DNA of 64,000 nt from contig NZ_AP018920.1 in the NCBI RefSeq assembly GCF_003945385.1, positions 3,100,001 to 3,164,000 on the forward strand. The letters are read 5' to 3'. Position numbers and translations under genes: made by a program. Within the stretch, counting starts at the first letter, position 1. Each line of letters begins with the position of its first letter. Of this stretch, positions 1-8,681 are shown piece after piece. The stretch comes from Pseudonocardia autotrophica. GTDB taxonomy: Bacteria > Actinomycetota > Actinomycetes > Mycobacteriales > Pseudonocardiaceae. The notes under the pieces were generated by a model, which made no database searches, was not told the origin of the DNA, and saw nothing but the letters and a program-made list of their open reading frames with translations.

Positions 1-949
1 AGGCGACGGCCCGCAGCACGTCGTCACCGGCGAGATGGCCGTGCCGGTCGTTGACCGCCTTGAAGTGATCGAGATCGAGCAGCAGGACCGCGGTCGCGCG
101 CTCGGTGCGTGCGCACTGCTCGATCATCTGCTGGGCGCGCCAGCGCCAGGCGGAGGGATTGAGCAGACCGGTCTTGGTGTCGGTGTCCACCTGATTCTCG
201 AGCTGGCGGACCAGGGTCGTCTGCTCCAGGACCAGCAGTGGGAGGACGGCCAGCAGCGCCAGCCACGGTGAGGTGTTGTCGATGATCACCGCGACCAGCC
301 CGCCGAGCGAGAGCGATGCGAGCTCCAGCAGGAACTCCGCGCCCAGCAGGACGGACAGGAACCGGGTGCCCGGCCGGGTCAACCGGACCGCGCAGGCCAC
401 GAGCAGCGTGCTGACCACGGAGTAGCCGAGCAGCGCGACGAGCACGACGGTCGCGCCGCCCGGGTCGCTGCCGGCCGGCGCCAGGATCTCGGCGGCGTAT
501 CGGATCGCGCCGACCGTGCACACCGCCAGCAGCACGGTCGCGGCGCTGAACAGGTGCCGGTGCGCGGGCGTTCCCGCGGCCCGGGCGACCCGCAGGTAGC
601 GGTGGGTGTGCACGGCGACGACGACCGCGACGGCGAGCACCGGCGGCAGCAGCAGGGCCCCGCAGAACGTCCAGACCGATGTCATGTCGACGTGCTGGTT
701 GCGGGCGACCCGGCGCCGGGTCCGTTCGCAGTGCAGCGACAGCTCGGTGTGTGCGACGGGGACCAGGCTCAGCAGGCCGGCGAGCAGCAGCTGCTCGCCG
801 GTGGGTACCGGAGCGCGCAGCACGCAGGCGACGAGCAGACCGACGGCCAGCACGTCGACGGAGAGGATGAACACCAGTGCGGCAGGCGGGAGCGCACCGA
901 TCTGCCACGACCGGAACGGGAATCGACGCCGTCCGGCGCGCGGTGGCAT
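1..949 (-). CDS. Membrane-anchored GGDEF protein (putative diguanylate cyclase), 3' end cut by window
   Basis: Reading the reverse complement from the ATG at 949 gives an open frame of 316 codons that runs off the window start. The first ~235 residues are a chain of hydrophobic segments (for example PPVLAVAVVVAV and LLAVLPLLVLEQ), consistent with 6-7 membrane helices. They are followed by the start of a GGDEF domain: LLLDLDHFKAVNDRHGH near residues 289-305, then LAGDDVLRAVA. In this family the domain makes cyclic di-GMP from two GTP. The GG(D/E)EF signature itself lies beyond the edge, so catalytic competence cannot be judged. The N-terminal membrane module has no recognisable sensor motif. 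No close downstream partner is visible; the next gene (enoyl-CoA hydratase) starts its own operon end 333 bp upstream of this start. Confidence 0.85.
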   Translation of the reverse strand, partial: MPPRAGRRRFPFRSWQIGALPPAALVFILSVDVLAVGLLVACVLRAPVPTGEQLLLAGLLSLVPVAHTELSLHCERTRRRVARNQHVDMTSVWTFCGALLLPPVLAVAVVVAVHTHRYLRVARAAGTPAHRHLFSAATVLLAVCTVGAIRYAAEILAPAGSDPGGATVVLVALLGYSVVSTLLVACAVRLTRPGTRFLSVLLGAEFLLELASLSLGGLVAVIIDNTSPWLALLAVLPLLVLEQTTLVRQLENQVDTDTKTGLLNPSAWRWRAQQMIEQCARTERATAVLLLDLDHFKAVNDRHGHLAGDDVLRAVA

Positions 950-954
950 CGCCT

Positions 955-968
955 GGTGAGAACTCACC
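955..968. promoter_or_regulatory. Inverted repeat GGTGAG-AA-CTCACC before the GGDEF gene
   Basis: A perfect 6-2-6 palindrome ends 6 nt upstream of the ATG at 949 on the minus strand. It could be an operator or a hairpin covering the ribosome binding site (the minus strand reads GGTGAG here). Only the symmetry is seen; the function is a guess. Confidence 0.3.
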
Positions 969-1282
969 TGCTCACCCGCCCGTCCGTCCGTGGCCGATCG
1001 GGGAGAGGCTAGCGCCGGGTACGGAGCTGCTCCGCGATCATCGTCGCGATGGCCGGTCCGCACGGTGAACGGTGCGATCGGGTCGGCAGGCGCCTTAGGG
1101 GTTCGTCAATTCGTGACCCTGGGTCATGCGTTCATCGGGATGGGTGTGCCCGACTGCGCCGAACGAGGTCGACGGGAGGGGCGTTCGTCGCTGGAGGGCG
1201 ACGGCCGGATCGTCGGTGTCACGGGATCGGCGGGTCCGGCCACGGACGGGTGGCCGGACCCGCGGGATCCGGGTGTACGGGA
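969..1282. other. Intergenic region, no gene seen
   Basis: About 310 bp between the 3' end of the enoyl-CoA hydratase gene and the palindrome ahead of the GGDEF gene, both on the minus strand. No frame here has credible codon usage. It should hold the terminator of the carboxylate operon and the promoter of the GGDEF gene, but I could not pick out a convincing hairpin or -35/-10 pair. Confidence 0.4.
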
Positions 1283-2059
1283 TCAGCGGTTGCGCCACTG
1301 CGGGCTGCGCCGCTCGCCGAACGCGGCGACCCCCTCCCGGAAGTCCTCGCTGCCGTACACCCGGGAGAGCAGGTCCTCGGCGGGATCGAGGCCGGCCGCC
1401 CCGCCCACCCGCCGGTCCAGCTCCTTGAGTGCGGCCAGGGTCAGCGGAGCGCCCGCGGCGATCCGGCCGACCACGTCGGCGACCTTGGCCTCCAGTTCGT
1501 CGGCGGGGACGACGGCGTGCACGAACCCGGCGGTGGCCGCGTCATCGGCGGTCAGCAGGGTCGCGGTCAGCAGCATCGCCATGGTCCGTCCGGCGCCGAG
1601 CCGGTCGCGCAGCCGGTGCACCGTCGCCGGGGTGATCACATTGCCGAGCGTGCGGGCGATCGGGACGCCGAAGCGGGCGTCCTCGGTCGCGACCAGGACG
1701 TCGCAGCAGGCGGCGATGGACAGCCCCCCGCCGATCGCCGGGCCCTCGACGACGCCGACCACCGGCACCCGGACCGCGAGCAGCGCCTCGACCACCGCGC
1801 CGATGCGGCGCTCGTAGGCGATGCCGTCGTCGCCGTCGCGGAACCCGGCGAACTGGCCGATGTCGGTGCCGGCGGCGAACGAGCCGCCGGCACCGCGGAC
1901 CACGACCACCCGCAGATCGGGATCGTCGTTCGCGGCGGTGCTCAGCCGCTGCAGCTCGTCGTACATCCGCCAGGTCAGCGCGTTGCGCCGGCGGGGGTTG
2001 GAGAGCTCCACCCACAGCACGGAGCCGTCCCGGCGGTGCGTCACACGGTCCTCGCTCAT
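1283..2059 (-). CDS. Enoyl-CoA hydratase/isomerase family protein
   Basis: 258 residues, normal crotonase length. The fold signature is present: LRVVVVRGAGGSFAAGTDI (first oxyanion-hole strand, residues ~50-68) and GVVEGPAIGGGLSIAACCD (second oxyanion hole, ~104-122). Family members hydrate or isomerise enoyl-CoA thioesters in the cytoplasm. The position of the usual catalytic Glu pair is not obvious, so the reaction could be hydration, isomerisation or hydrolysis. The ATG overlaps the stop of the CoA-transferase gene (2056-2059, ATGA), indicating translational coupling. It is the last gene of the six-gene operon that begins with tctC, so its substrate is probably the CoA ester of whatever the Tct system imports. 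Confidence 0.9.
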   Translation of the reverse strand: MSEDRVTHRRDGSVLWVELSNPRRRNALTWRMYDELQRLSTAANDDPDLRVVVVRGAGGSFAAGTDIGQFAGFRDGDDGIAYERRIGAVVEALLAVRVPVVGVVEGPAIGGGLSIAACCDVLVATEDARFGVPIARTLGNVITPATVHRLRDRLGAGRTMAMLLTATLLTADDAATAGFVHAVVPADELEAKVADVVGRIAAGAPLTLAALKELDRRVGGAAGLDPAEDLLSRVYGSEDFREGVAAFGERRSPQWRNR

Positions 2060-3231
2060 GCCCCGAACACCTCCTCGGAGTGCTCACCCAGCATCGGTGG
2101 ATGCCGGTACACCGCGGCCGGGGTCGCCGTCAGCCGGATCGGGGAGGCGACCACCGGCACCGTGCCGTCCAGCGGATGCTCGAAGGAGGTGACCATGCCG
2201 CGGGCCCGGACGTGCGGGTCGTCGTCCAGGATCTGCCGGTAGTCCTGGATCGGGCCGGCCGGCACCCCGGCGTCGAGCAGGGTCTCGACCCAGGTGTCGG
2301 TGTCGGCGTCGGCGAGCCGCTCCTCGAGCACGGCGACCAGCTCCGGGATGTTGTCCAGCCGGTCCATGTTGGAGGCGAACCGGGGATCGTCGGCGAGCGC
2401 CTCCAGATCGAGCGCGCTGCACATCCGCCGCCACAGCCGATCGTTGTTGGCGCCGACCGTGATGTGCCCGTCGCGGGTGGCGAGCGCCTGGTAGGGCGCC
2501 GACATCCGGTGCGCGGACCCGAGCGGACCCGGGACCTTCCCGGTGCTCCAGTACTCGACCGACTCCCACACCGACAGCGCGAGCACCGACTCGAACAGCG
2601 AGGTCTCCAGGTACTGGCCCTCGCCGGTGCGACGGCGCCAGTTCCAGGCGGAGAGGATGCCGATCGCGGTGAACAGGCCGGCACCGAGGTCGCCCAGCGG
2701 GAGACCGCACTTCACCGGGCGGCCGTCGGGCTCGCCGGTGATGCTCATGACGCCCCCCATCGCCTGGGCGATGAGGTCGTAGCCGGGGCGGGTCGAGTAC
2801 GGCCCGTCCTGGCCGAAACCGGAGATGCTGGCGTAGATCAGCTGCGGATTCAGGGCGGACAGCGTCGGGTAGTCCACGCCGAGCCGTGCGGTGACCCCCG
2901 GCCGGAAGTTCTCCACGACGACGTCGGCCTCCCGGACGAGCCGGTGCAGCCGGGCCAGCCCCTCCGGGCTCTTGAGATCGACGGTCACGCTGCGCTTGTT
3001 GCGGTTGAGTGCCATGAAGCCGCGGCTGTCCCGGCCGGCCTCCGGCCTGCCCCACGACTGGCGGGTCTGGTCACCGGTGTCCGGGTTCTCCACCTTGACG
3101 ACGTTCGCGCCCAGGTCGGCGAGCACCATCGTGCAGTAGGGCCCGGCCATCACCTGGGTGAGGTCGAGGATCGTCATGTCGGCGAGCGCCCGCGCCTGCG
3201 GCGTGCCCTCGGCTGCTTCCGGTGTGGTCAC
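2056..3231 (-). CDS. Family III CoA-transferase (CaiB/BaiF type)
   Basis: 391 residues, typical of the family. N-terminal motif MTILDLTQVMAGPYCTMVLADLGANVVKVE (residues ~18-47) and LNRNKRSVTVDLKSPEGL are hallmark CaiB/BaiF sequences; the catalytic Asp region is in the ISGFGQDGPYSTRPGYDLIAQA stretch near residue 150-170. These enzymes move CoA between carboxylic acids without free acyl anhydride. In the operon it follows the alcohol dehydrogenase by 43 bp and overlaps the crotonase start. Inferred role: activation of an imported (di)carboxylate to its CoA ester, using a donor such as succinyl-CoA. The donor and acceptor cannot be read from sequence. Confidence 0.93.
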   Translation of the reverse strand: MTTPEAAEGTPQARALADMTILDLTQVMAGPYCTMVLADLGANVVKVENPDTGDQTRQSWGRPEAGRDSRGFMALNRNKRSVTVDLKSPEGLARLHRLVREADVVVENFRPGVTARLGVDYPTLSALNPQLIYASISGFGQDGPYSTRPGYDLIAQAMGGVMSITGEPDGRPVKCGLPLGDLGAGLFTAIGILSAWNWRRRTGEGQYLETSLFESVLALSVWESVEYWSTGKVPGPLGSAHRMSAPYQALATRDGHITVGANNDRLWRRMCSALDLEALADDPRFASNMDRLDNIPELVAVLEERLADADTDTWVETLLDAGVPAGPIQDYRQILDDDPHVRARGMVTSFEHPLDGTVPVVASPIRLTATPAAVYRHPPMLGEHSEEVFGA

Positions 3232-3274
3232 GGTGCCTCCTGGGTTGTCGTCTGCGGATGGGTGTCCGGAGTGC

Positions 3275-4399
3275 TCACCCGTCGAAACCGATCATCTGCC
3301 GGACCGCGGTGCCTGCGGCCAGGTTGTCCATCGCCCGGTTCAGGTCGTCGAGCCCGATCGTGTCCGAGACCAGCCGCTCCACCGGCAGCCGTCCGCTGCG
3401 CCACAGCTCGACGAACCGGGGGATGTCGCGTTCGGGGACGGCGGACCCCAGGTAGGACCCGACGATGCTGCGCGCCTGCGCGGTGAGACCGAGCGGGGAG
3501 ATGCCGGCGACCGCGTCCGGGGCGGGGAGCCCGACCGTCACGGTGTTGCCACCGGGCCCGGTCAGCCGGACCGCGGTCTCGAACGCCGGCGCGGACCCGG
3601 CGGCCTCGATGACGACCGGCGCGGTCAGGCCGTTCTCCAGGGCCTCGTCGGGGGACAGGGCCTCGGCACCCAGCGAGCGGGCGAGCTCCCGCTTGCCGGG
3701 GACCGGATCGACCCCGACCACCCGGCCGTGCTCCAGGGCCAGCGCGGTCAGGACGGCGGCCAGCCCGACCCCGCCGAGGCCGACCACCACGACGTCGTCG
3801 CCGGGGCCGGGGCGGGCCGCGTTGACGACCGCGCCGCCCCCGGTCAGTACCGCACAGCCGAACAGGGCCGCGACCTGCGGGGGCACGTCGTCGTCGACCG
3901 GGACCACCGAGCGGCGGTCGACCACCGCGTGCGTGGCGAACCCGGAGACCCCCATGTGGTGGTGCACCGGTTCACCGCCGCGGTGCAGCCGCAGGCCGCC
4001 ACCGAGCAGACTCCCCTCGGTGTTGGAGGCGCTCCCCGCCGAGCACGGCAGCCTGCCGTCGGTCCGGCAGCCGGAGCAGTCCCCGCAGCGCGGGAGGAAG
4101 GTCATGACCACCCGGGTGCCCACCGCGAGATCACACGGCCCCGGTCCGACGGCCTCGATCAGGCCCGCGGCCTCGTGGCCCAGCAGCATCGGGACCGGCC
4201 GGGCCCGGCTCCCGTTGACGACGGAGAGATCGGAGTGGCACAGCCCGGCGGCCTCCATCCGCACCAGGATCTCCCCGGGCCCGGGCGGGGCGAGTTCCAG
4301 CTCGTCGATCGACACCGGACGGCTCCGGTCGTAGGGGGCGGCATCACCGATCCGTTCGAGCACCGCACCGCGGATGGTCGTGGTGGAGGTGTCAGGCAT
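3275..4399 (-). CDS. Zinc-dependent alcohol dehydrogenase (MDR family)
   Basis: 374 residues from the ATG at 4399, which has GAGGA 5 nt upstream; a GTG at 4411 would add four residues. Medium-chain dehydrogenase features: AAGLCHSDLSVV and LLGHEAAGLIEAVG (catalytic zinc ligands Cys and His-Glu), a structural-zinc segment PRCGDCSGCRTDGRLPC with four Cys, and a Rossmann NAD(P) site VVVGLGGVGLAAV. It resembles class III-like enzymes that oxidise alcohols or S-adducts. The start overlaps the tctA stop by 8 bp, placing it fourth in the tctCBA operon. Likely oxidises a hydroxy intermediate of the same pathway. Substrate unknown. Confidence 0.92.
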   Translation of the reverse strand: MPDTSTTTIRGAVLERIGDAAPYDRSRPVSIDELELAPPGPGEILVRMEAAGLCHSDLSVVNGSRARPVPMLLGHEAAGLIEAVGPGPCDLAVGTRVVMTFLPRCGDCSGCRTDGRLPCSAGSASNTEGSLLGGGLRLHRGGEPVHHHMGVSGFATHAVVDRRSVVPVDDDVPPQVAALFGCAVLTGGGAVVNAARPGPGDDVVVVGLGGVGLAAVLTALALEHGRVVGVDPVPGKRELARSLGAEALSPDEALENGLTAPVVIEAAGSAPAFETAVRLTGPGGNTVTVGLPAPDAVAGISPLGLTAQARSIVGSYLGSAVPERDIPRFVELWRSGRLPVERLVSDTIGLDDLNRAMDNLAAGTAVRQMIGFDG

Positions 4400-5912
4400 T
4401 CGTGTCCTCACTGTTCGGTGTGCGGGTGGCCGCCGCGGCCCGGCGGCGGGAGATCTCCTTGAGCAGCGGTGGCCCGACGAACGCGAGGATCGCCGCGACC
4501 GCGAACACGGCCGAGATCGGCCGCTGGAACACGACCAGCAGGTTCCCGCCGCTCATCGACGAGGTCTGGTCGAGTGCGCGTTCCAGCAGCGGGCCGAGGA
4601 CCAGGCCGAGCACCAGCGGTGCGACCGGGAACCCGAACCGCTTCATCAGGTAGCCGAGCATCCCGGCGACCAGCACCACCCACAGCGTGAAGGTGTTGTT
4701 GCCGACCGCGAACGCGCCGACGAACCCGAGGAACAGGATCAGCGGGTAGAGGTAGCTGTAGGGCAGCCGCAGCACCTGCGCGAACACCGGGGCGAGCGGC
4801 AGGTTGAGCACGAGCAGCAGCAGGTTGCCGAAGAAGAACGACACCAGCAGGCCCCACACCAGCGCCGGGTGCTGCTCGAACAGCAGCGGCCCGGGCTGCA
4901 GCCCGAAGATCACGAACGCGCCGAGCAGGATCGCGGTCGTGCCGGAGCCCGGGATGCCCAGCGACAGGGTCGGGATGAAGCTCGCGTTGGCGGCGGCGTT
5001 GTTCGACGCCTCCGGGCCGGCGACGCCCTCGACGGTGCCGCTGCCCAGCTTGCGGCGGTTCGGCCCGACCCGGCCCTCCAGCCCGTAGGCCATGAAGCTG
5101 GCCAGCGTCGCGCCGGCCCCGGGCAGCACGCCGAGGCCGAACCCGGTCGCGCTGCCGCGCAGCGTCGGGGCGACCGAGCGGCGCAGCTCGGAGCGGGTGA
5201 GCAGCAGGTCGCGGAAGCGGGCCCGGATGGGCGCCTCCCCGCCGCGGTGGATCTGGTGCAGTACCTCGCCGATCGCGAACAGGCCGATCATCACGGCGAC
5301 GAACTCGAAGCCGCTGAGCAGGTTGACGCTGCCGAAGGTGAACCGGGCGACCGGGAACCCGGCGGCGATGCCGACCATCGAGATCAGCAGGCCGACCGCG
5401 GCCATGATGATGCCGCGCAGCACCTTGTCCCCGGCGAAGGTCACGATCGTCGCGAGTCCGAGGACGATGATGGCTAGGTTCTCCGGTGGCCCGAAGTTGA
5501 GGGCGAACGCCGCGATCGGCTGGGCGAGCAGGAGCAGCCCGACCAGGGTGATGATCGAGGCGACGAACGAGGAGATCGCGGAGATGGCCAGTGCCGCGCC
5601 GGCCCGCCCGTTGCGGGCCATCTGGTAGCCGTCGAGGGTCAGCACCACCGACGACGAGTCACCCGGCGTGGCCAGCAGGATCGAGCTGGTGGACGCGCCG
5701 TACTGCGAGCCGTAGTAGATCCCGGCGAGCATGGTGAGCGCCGTGATCGGCTCCATCGCGAGGGTCACCGGCAACAGGATCGCCACGCCCGTCGCCGATC
5801 CCAGGCCGGGCAGCAGGCCGATCACGGTGCCGAGGAAGACGCCGACGAAGCACCAGAGCAGGTTGGTGGGGGAGAGCGCCGTCTCCAGCCCGAGCTGCAG
5901 ATTCTCGATCAT
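4392..5912 (-). CDS. tctA: Tripartite tricarboxylate transporter, large permease subunit TctA
   Basis: 506 residues, standard for TctA, with about 11-12 membrane helices. The N-terminal signature is clear: GLLPGLGSATGVAILLPVT, then AGIYYGSQYGASTSSILLATPGDSSSV (residues ~32-90), and a matching second-half motif GVLPGAGATLASFMAYGLE with GIPGSGTTAILLGAF, reflecting the internal duplication of the family. It forms the sodium- or proton-coupled channel of the TTT system, taking substrate from the TctC binding protein. It lies 7 bp after tctB and overlaps the next gene. Substrates of the family include citrate, tricarballylate and aromatic or dicarboxylic acids; the exact one is not determinable. 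Confidence 0.96.
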   Translation of the reverse strand: MIENLQLGLETALSPTNLLWCFVGVFLGTVIGLLPGLGSATGVAILLPVTLAMEPITALTMLAGIYYGSQYGASTSSILLATPGDSSSVVLTLDGYQMARNGRAGAALAISAISSFVASIITLVGLLLLAQPIAAFALNFGPPENLAIIVLGLATIVTFAGDKVLRGIIMAAVGLLISMVGIAAGFPVARFTFGSVNLLSGFEFVAVMIGLFAIGEVLHQIHRGGEAPIRARFRDLLLTRSELRRSVAPTLRGSATGFGLGVLPGAGATLASFMAYGLEGRVGPNRRKLGSGTVEGVAGPEASNNAAANASFIPTLSLGIPGSGTTAILLGAFVIFGLQPGPLLFEQHPALVWGLLVSFFFGNLLLLVLNLPLAPVFAQVLRLPYSYLYPLILFLGFVGAFAVGNNTFTLWVVLVAGMLGYLMKRFGFPVAPLVLGLVLGPLLERALDQTSSMSGGNLLVVFQRPISAVFAVAAILAFVGPPLLKEISRRRAAAATRTPNSEDTNA

Positions 5913-5919
5913 GGTGGCC

Positions 5920-6507
5920 TCAGACCAGCCCGAGTGCGCCGGTCGGTGTGGGGACGCCGAGCGCCACGACGAAGATCAGGTAGGCGGCACCGACGACGGC
6001 GACGGTGGTCAGCACCGCGGGGACGACCGGCTTGCGCTCCACCCCGAGCGTGATCGCGAGGACCATCGCGCCGAGCGAGAGCAGCAGGCCGATCACCGGC
6101 ACCAGCAGCAGCGCGCCGATCAGGATCCCGAACACCGCCAGGATCGCCCGGCCGCGCTGGCGCGCGGTCCGGCCGAAGGTGTCGCGCTGTTCCTCGTGGG
6201 CGGCCGCGGTGGCCCGGGCGGCCCGCTGCTCGATCCGGTCGACCCCGTCGAGCAGCGACCCGGTTTCCGCGGGTGGTGCCGCGAGATACATCCGGGCGAT
6301 CTCGGCCAGCGCGGCGACGAGGATGAACGCGCCGGTCACGGTCGGCAGGAATCCCGCGCCGATGTGCCCGTCGTCGTCGAACATGCCGTAGCCGTATCCG
6401 AGCACGGTGGCGGCGGCGCCGAGAGCGGCCAGCAGCGCCGTCCCGACGAGGTCGGAGCGGGTCGGCCGGGATCGCTGCGGCGCCGGTGCGGGCGCCGGCT
6501 CAGCCAT
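5920..6507 (-). CDS. tctB: Tripartite tricarboxylate transporter, small permease subunit TctB
   Basis: 195 residues from ATG 6507, which overlaps the tctC stop by 8 bp; a longer reading to 6567 would run back into tctC and start with an unlikely Ser/Thr-rich leader. Four hydrophobic segments are visible (for example LVGTALLAALGAAATVLGYGY and ILIGALLLVPVIGLLLSLG) around a charged loop EQRAARATAAAHEEQRD, as expected for TctB. The subunit is poorly conserved, so the call rests partly on its position between tctC and tctA. Confidence 0.88.
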   Translation of the reverse strand: MAEPAPAPAPQRSRPTRSDLVGTALLAALGAAATVLGYGYGMFDDDGHIGAGFLPTVTGAFILVAALAEIARMYLAAPPAETGSLLDGVDRIEQRAARATAAAHEEQRDTFGRTARQRGRAILAVFGILIGALLLVPVIGLLLSLGAMVLAITLGVERKPVVPAVLTTVAVVGAAYLIFVVALGVPTPTGALGLV

Positions 6508-7486
6508 TGCCCAGGACCGACGCGACGTCGGCGTGGTACTCGTCGAGGTAGGCGCTGAACTCGTCACCGTAGGACGCGGAGGCCTGGAGCAGGTTGTCCT
6601 CGACGTAGGTGGTGTAGGCCTCGGACCCGGCGAACTCCTGCCCGGCCTCGATCCAGTAGTCGCGCGCCTCGGCGGGGATGTCGCCCGGGGCGACGATGCC
6701 GCGCCACTGGGCGAACTCGACCGGGATGCCCTGCTCGGCGCCGGTCGGGATGTCGGCGAGCGCCTCGTACTCGTAGCGCTGCGGGGCGAGCACGCAGAGC
6801 GCCCTGGCGTCGCCGGACTCCAGCTGGCCGAGGATCTCGCCGGGGTTCATCCCGGCGGCGTCGATGTGTCCGCCGAGCAGCGCGGCGGTCACCTCGCCGC
6901 CGGACTCGAAGTTGACCCGATCGAAGCTCGCCCCGGTCTCCATCTCGACCATGCGCCAGGTGATGAACTCCGGGCCGGACGTGCCGGCGACGCCGATCGA
7001 GGTCTCGTCGGCGGCCTCGACGACGTCGGTGCAGGTCTGGTGCGGTGAGTCCGCGCGCACGGTGATCACGTTGTAGTCCTCGCCGACCTTCATGATCGGC
7101 GTGAAGTCCTGGTAGGTGAACGGGACGTCCTGCACGATCGGCAGGGTCACCAGCGACGTCTCGGCGGCGAGCAGCGTGGTGGCGTCGCCCCGGTTGCCGA
7201 CCAGCTGGGCGTATCCGACGGCGCCCGAGCCGCCGACCAGGTTGTCGACGGTGATGGTGGCGCCGGTGATCGGTTCGAGGCCGCCGGCGATCGCCCGGCC
7301 GGCGAGGTCGGACCCGCCACCCGCCGCGAACGGTACGAGCATCGTCACCGAATCACCGGGGGAGTAGACGCCGTTCTCATCGGTCCCGCCACCGCCGCCC
7401 GCGCAGGAGGCCAGGAGCAGGGCCGAGACTCCGACGGTCGCGGTGAGCAGTGCGGATCGGCGGGTGGTTCTCCACGGTCGGTTCAT
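6500..7486 (-). CDS. tctC: Tripartite tricarboxylate transporter substrate-binding lipoprotein TctC (Bug family)
   Basis: 328 residues. Type II signal peptide with lipobox LASC (Cys28), followed by a Gly-rich spacer. Bug-family motifs: VTMLVPFAAGGGSDLAGRAIA (residues ~48-68) and GSGAVGYAQLVGNRGDATTLL; later GVAGTSGPEF and the HIDAAGMNPGEI loop. It captures a carboxylate outside the membrane and hands it to TctA/TctB. First gene of the operon, divergent from the GntR gene across a 411-bp region. It starts at ATG 7486 with GAGGAGAG just upstream. Confidence 0.94.
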   Translation of the reverse strand: MNRPWRTTRRSALLTATVGVSALLLASCAGGGGGTDENGVYSPGDSVTMLVPFAAGGGSDLAGRAIAGGLEPITGATITVDNLVGGSGAVGYAQLVGNRGDATTLLAAETSLVTLPIVQDVPFTYQDFTPIMKVGEDYNVITVRADSPHQTCTDVVEAADETSIGVAGTSGPEFITWRMVEMETGASFDRVNFESGGEVTAALLGGHIDAAGMNPGEILGQLESGDARALCVLAPQRYEYEALADIPTGAEQGIPVEFAQWRGIVAPGDIPAEARDYWIEAGQEFAGSEAYTTYVEDNLLQASASYGDEFSAYLDEYHADVASVLGNG

Positions 7487-7572
7487 GAACTCTCTCCTCG
7501 TTGAGACGGTTCGTCGGCGATGTGCGCAGGGGCCCGATGGGGCGGAACGGACGCGCCGTCCGGCGCGGTCTG

Positions 7573-7628
7573 TGTCGGTATCGCGCTGTCGGTATCGCGC
7601 TGGTGGTATCGCGCTGTCGGTATCGCGG
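7573..7628. repeat. Four tandem 14-bp repeats (TGTCGGTATCGCGC)
   Basis: Units at 7573, 7587, 7601 and 7615; the first two are identical and the others differ by one or two bases. They lie in the divergent tctC/gntR intergenic region, about 90 bp upstream of tctC. No function is evident. Confidence 0.75.
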
Positions 7629-7755
7629 TGCTGACGCGGGCGGTCGGTTCGCGGGCCGGGCGGACGAGCCGACGGACCCGGCGAGGGTCGGTGTGCCCCG
7701 GCGGAGCCGCTCCGCCGGACGCGGCCGGCCCCTACCGGTGTGCCGACCGATTCGA

Positions 7756-7838
7756 ACTATTGTCTACAGTATTCTGTAGTGTGGGGCAAGTCTCGGCCGG
7801 CCGCTGCGGGCGCGGCCGCAGCGACTATTGTCTACAGT
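7756..7838. promoter_or_regulatory. Twin operator-like direct repeats upstream of the GntR gene
   Basis: The 15-mer ACTATTGTCTACAGT occurs exactly at 7756-7770 and 7824-7838 (68 bp apart), with matching TTC three bases on. Each contains TGTCTACA, close to the TGT-N2-ACA cores bound by FCD-type GntR regulators. The first copy is also part of a perfect palindrome CTACAG-TATT-CTGTAG at 7764-7779. The copies are AT-rich against a GC-rich background and sit between the divergent tctC and gntR genes. Inference: binding sites for the adjacent regulator, controlling both directions. Confidence 0.6.
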
Positions 7839-7897
7839 CTTCAGGGAGACGGCAATGGTGGTGGCGCGGGGAACCGCGTCGCCGGGGGGAGGCAGTC

Positions 7898-8608
7898 GTG
7901 CAGGATTCGGACTCCGCCGAGGCGGTGCGGGATCCGGGGGACGGGCGGGTCGAGCAGCGGAGCCTGGTCGCGCTCGCCCGCGACGCGATCCGGCACGACA
8001 TCCTCGCCGGCGAGCTGGAGCCCGGATCCCGGCTGATCGAGGAGCGGCTGACCGAACGGCTCGGGATCAGCCGTCCGCCGCTGCGCGAGGCGCTGCGCCT
8101 GCTGGAGAGCGACGGGCTGATCGAGATCCGGCCGCGGCGCGGCGCGGTCGTCGCCACGATGGACGAGCGCGACGTGCACGAGGTCATGACGCTGCGCTCG
8201 GGCCTGGAGCGGATCGCGATCGAGCAGGGGGTGCCGGTGCGCAACCCGCGCCTGCTCGAACCCGTGCACGCGGCGCTGGAGGGCATGGAGCGCGACGCCC
8301 GCACGGAGGACCGGGCCTCACTCGTGCAGCACGCGTACGCGTTGCACGCCTCGATCGTCGACATCGCCGAGCACCGGCGGCTGAGCACGATCTACCGGTC
8401 GGTGCAGGAGCAGATCCTGCTCTGCATGTCCCGCAACCTGCTCACCCGGGAACGCTACTTCGAGACCCTCGTCGAGCACGCCGCCCGGCACCGGTACCTG
8501 GTGGAGCTGATCGAGGCGGGCGACCCGGCGGCGGTGCTCGCCGAGCTGGCGGTGCACGGGGAGCGGTCGTTCACCGCGTACCGGGACGGCTCGCCGCCCC
8601 CGGCCTGA
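7898..8608 (+). CDS. GntR family regulator with FCD ligand-binding domain
   Basis: 236 residues from GTG 7898, chosen because GGGGGAGG lies 5 nt upstream; open frame continues further 5' but with no suitable start context. Winged helix-turn-helix at residues ~20-88, including RDAIRHDILAGELEPGSRL and LTERLGISRPPLREALRLLE, then an all-helical FCD domain (~95-225) with the helix DVHEVMTLRSGLERIA. FCD domains usually bind carboxylates with a metal. Divergent from tctCBA-adh-CoA-transferase-crotonase, so it most likely represses that operon and responds to the imported acid or its product. The last residues (RDGSPPPA) are encoded by the first member of a degenerate repeat family that continues past the stop. 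Confidence 0.92.
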   Translation: MQDSDSAEAVRDPGDGRVEQRSLVALARDAIRHDILAGELEPGSRLIEERLTERLGISRPPLREALRLLESDGLIEIRPRRGAVVATMDERDVHEVMTLRSGLERIAIEQGVPVRNPRLLEPVHAALEGMERDARTEDRASLVQHAYALHASIVDIAEHRRLSTIYRSVQEQILLCMSRNLLTRERYFETLVEHAARHRYLVELIEAGDPAAVLAELAVHGERSFTAYRDGSPPPA

Positions 8609-8615
8609 GCGGCAC

Positions 8616-8681
8616 CGGGACGGAGCGCCGCCCCGGTCTGTGGGACATCGGGACGGAGTGCCGCCCCCGGTCTGTGGGACA
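8616..8681. repeat. Two tandem ~33-bp repeats after the GntR gene
   Basis: The stretch beginning CGGGACGGAG and ending GTCTGTGGGACA is present at 8616-8647 and 8649-8681 with one substitution and one inserted C. A more diverged relative starts at 8582 inside the end of the regulator gene. The second copy supplies one arm of the terminator-like hairpin. Confidence 0.7.
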
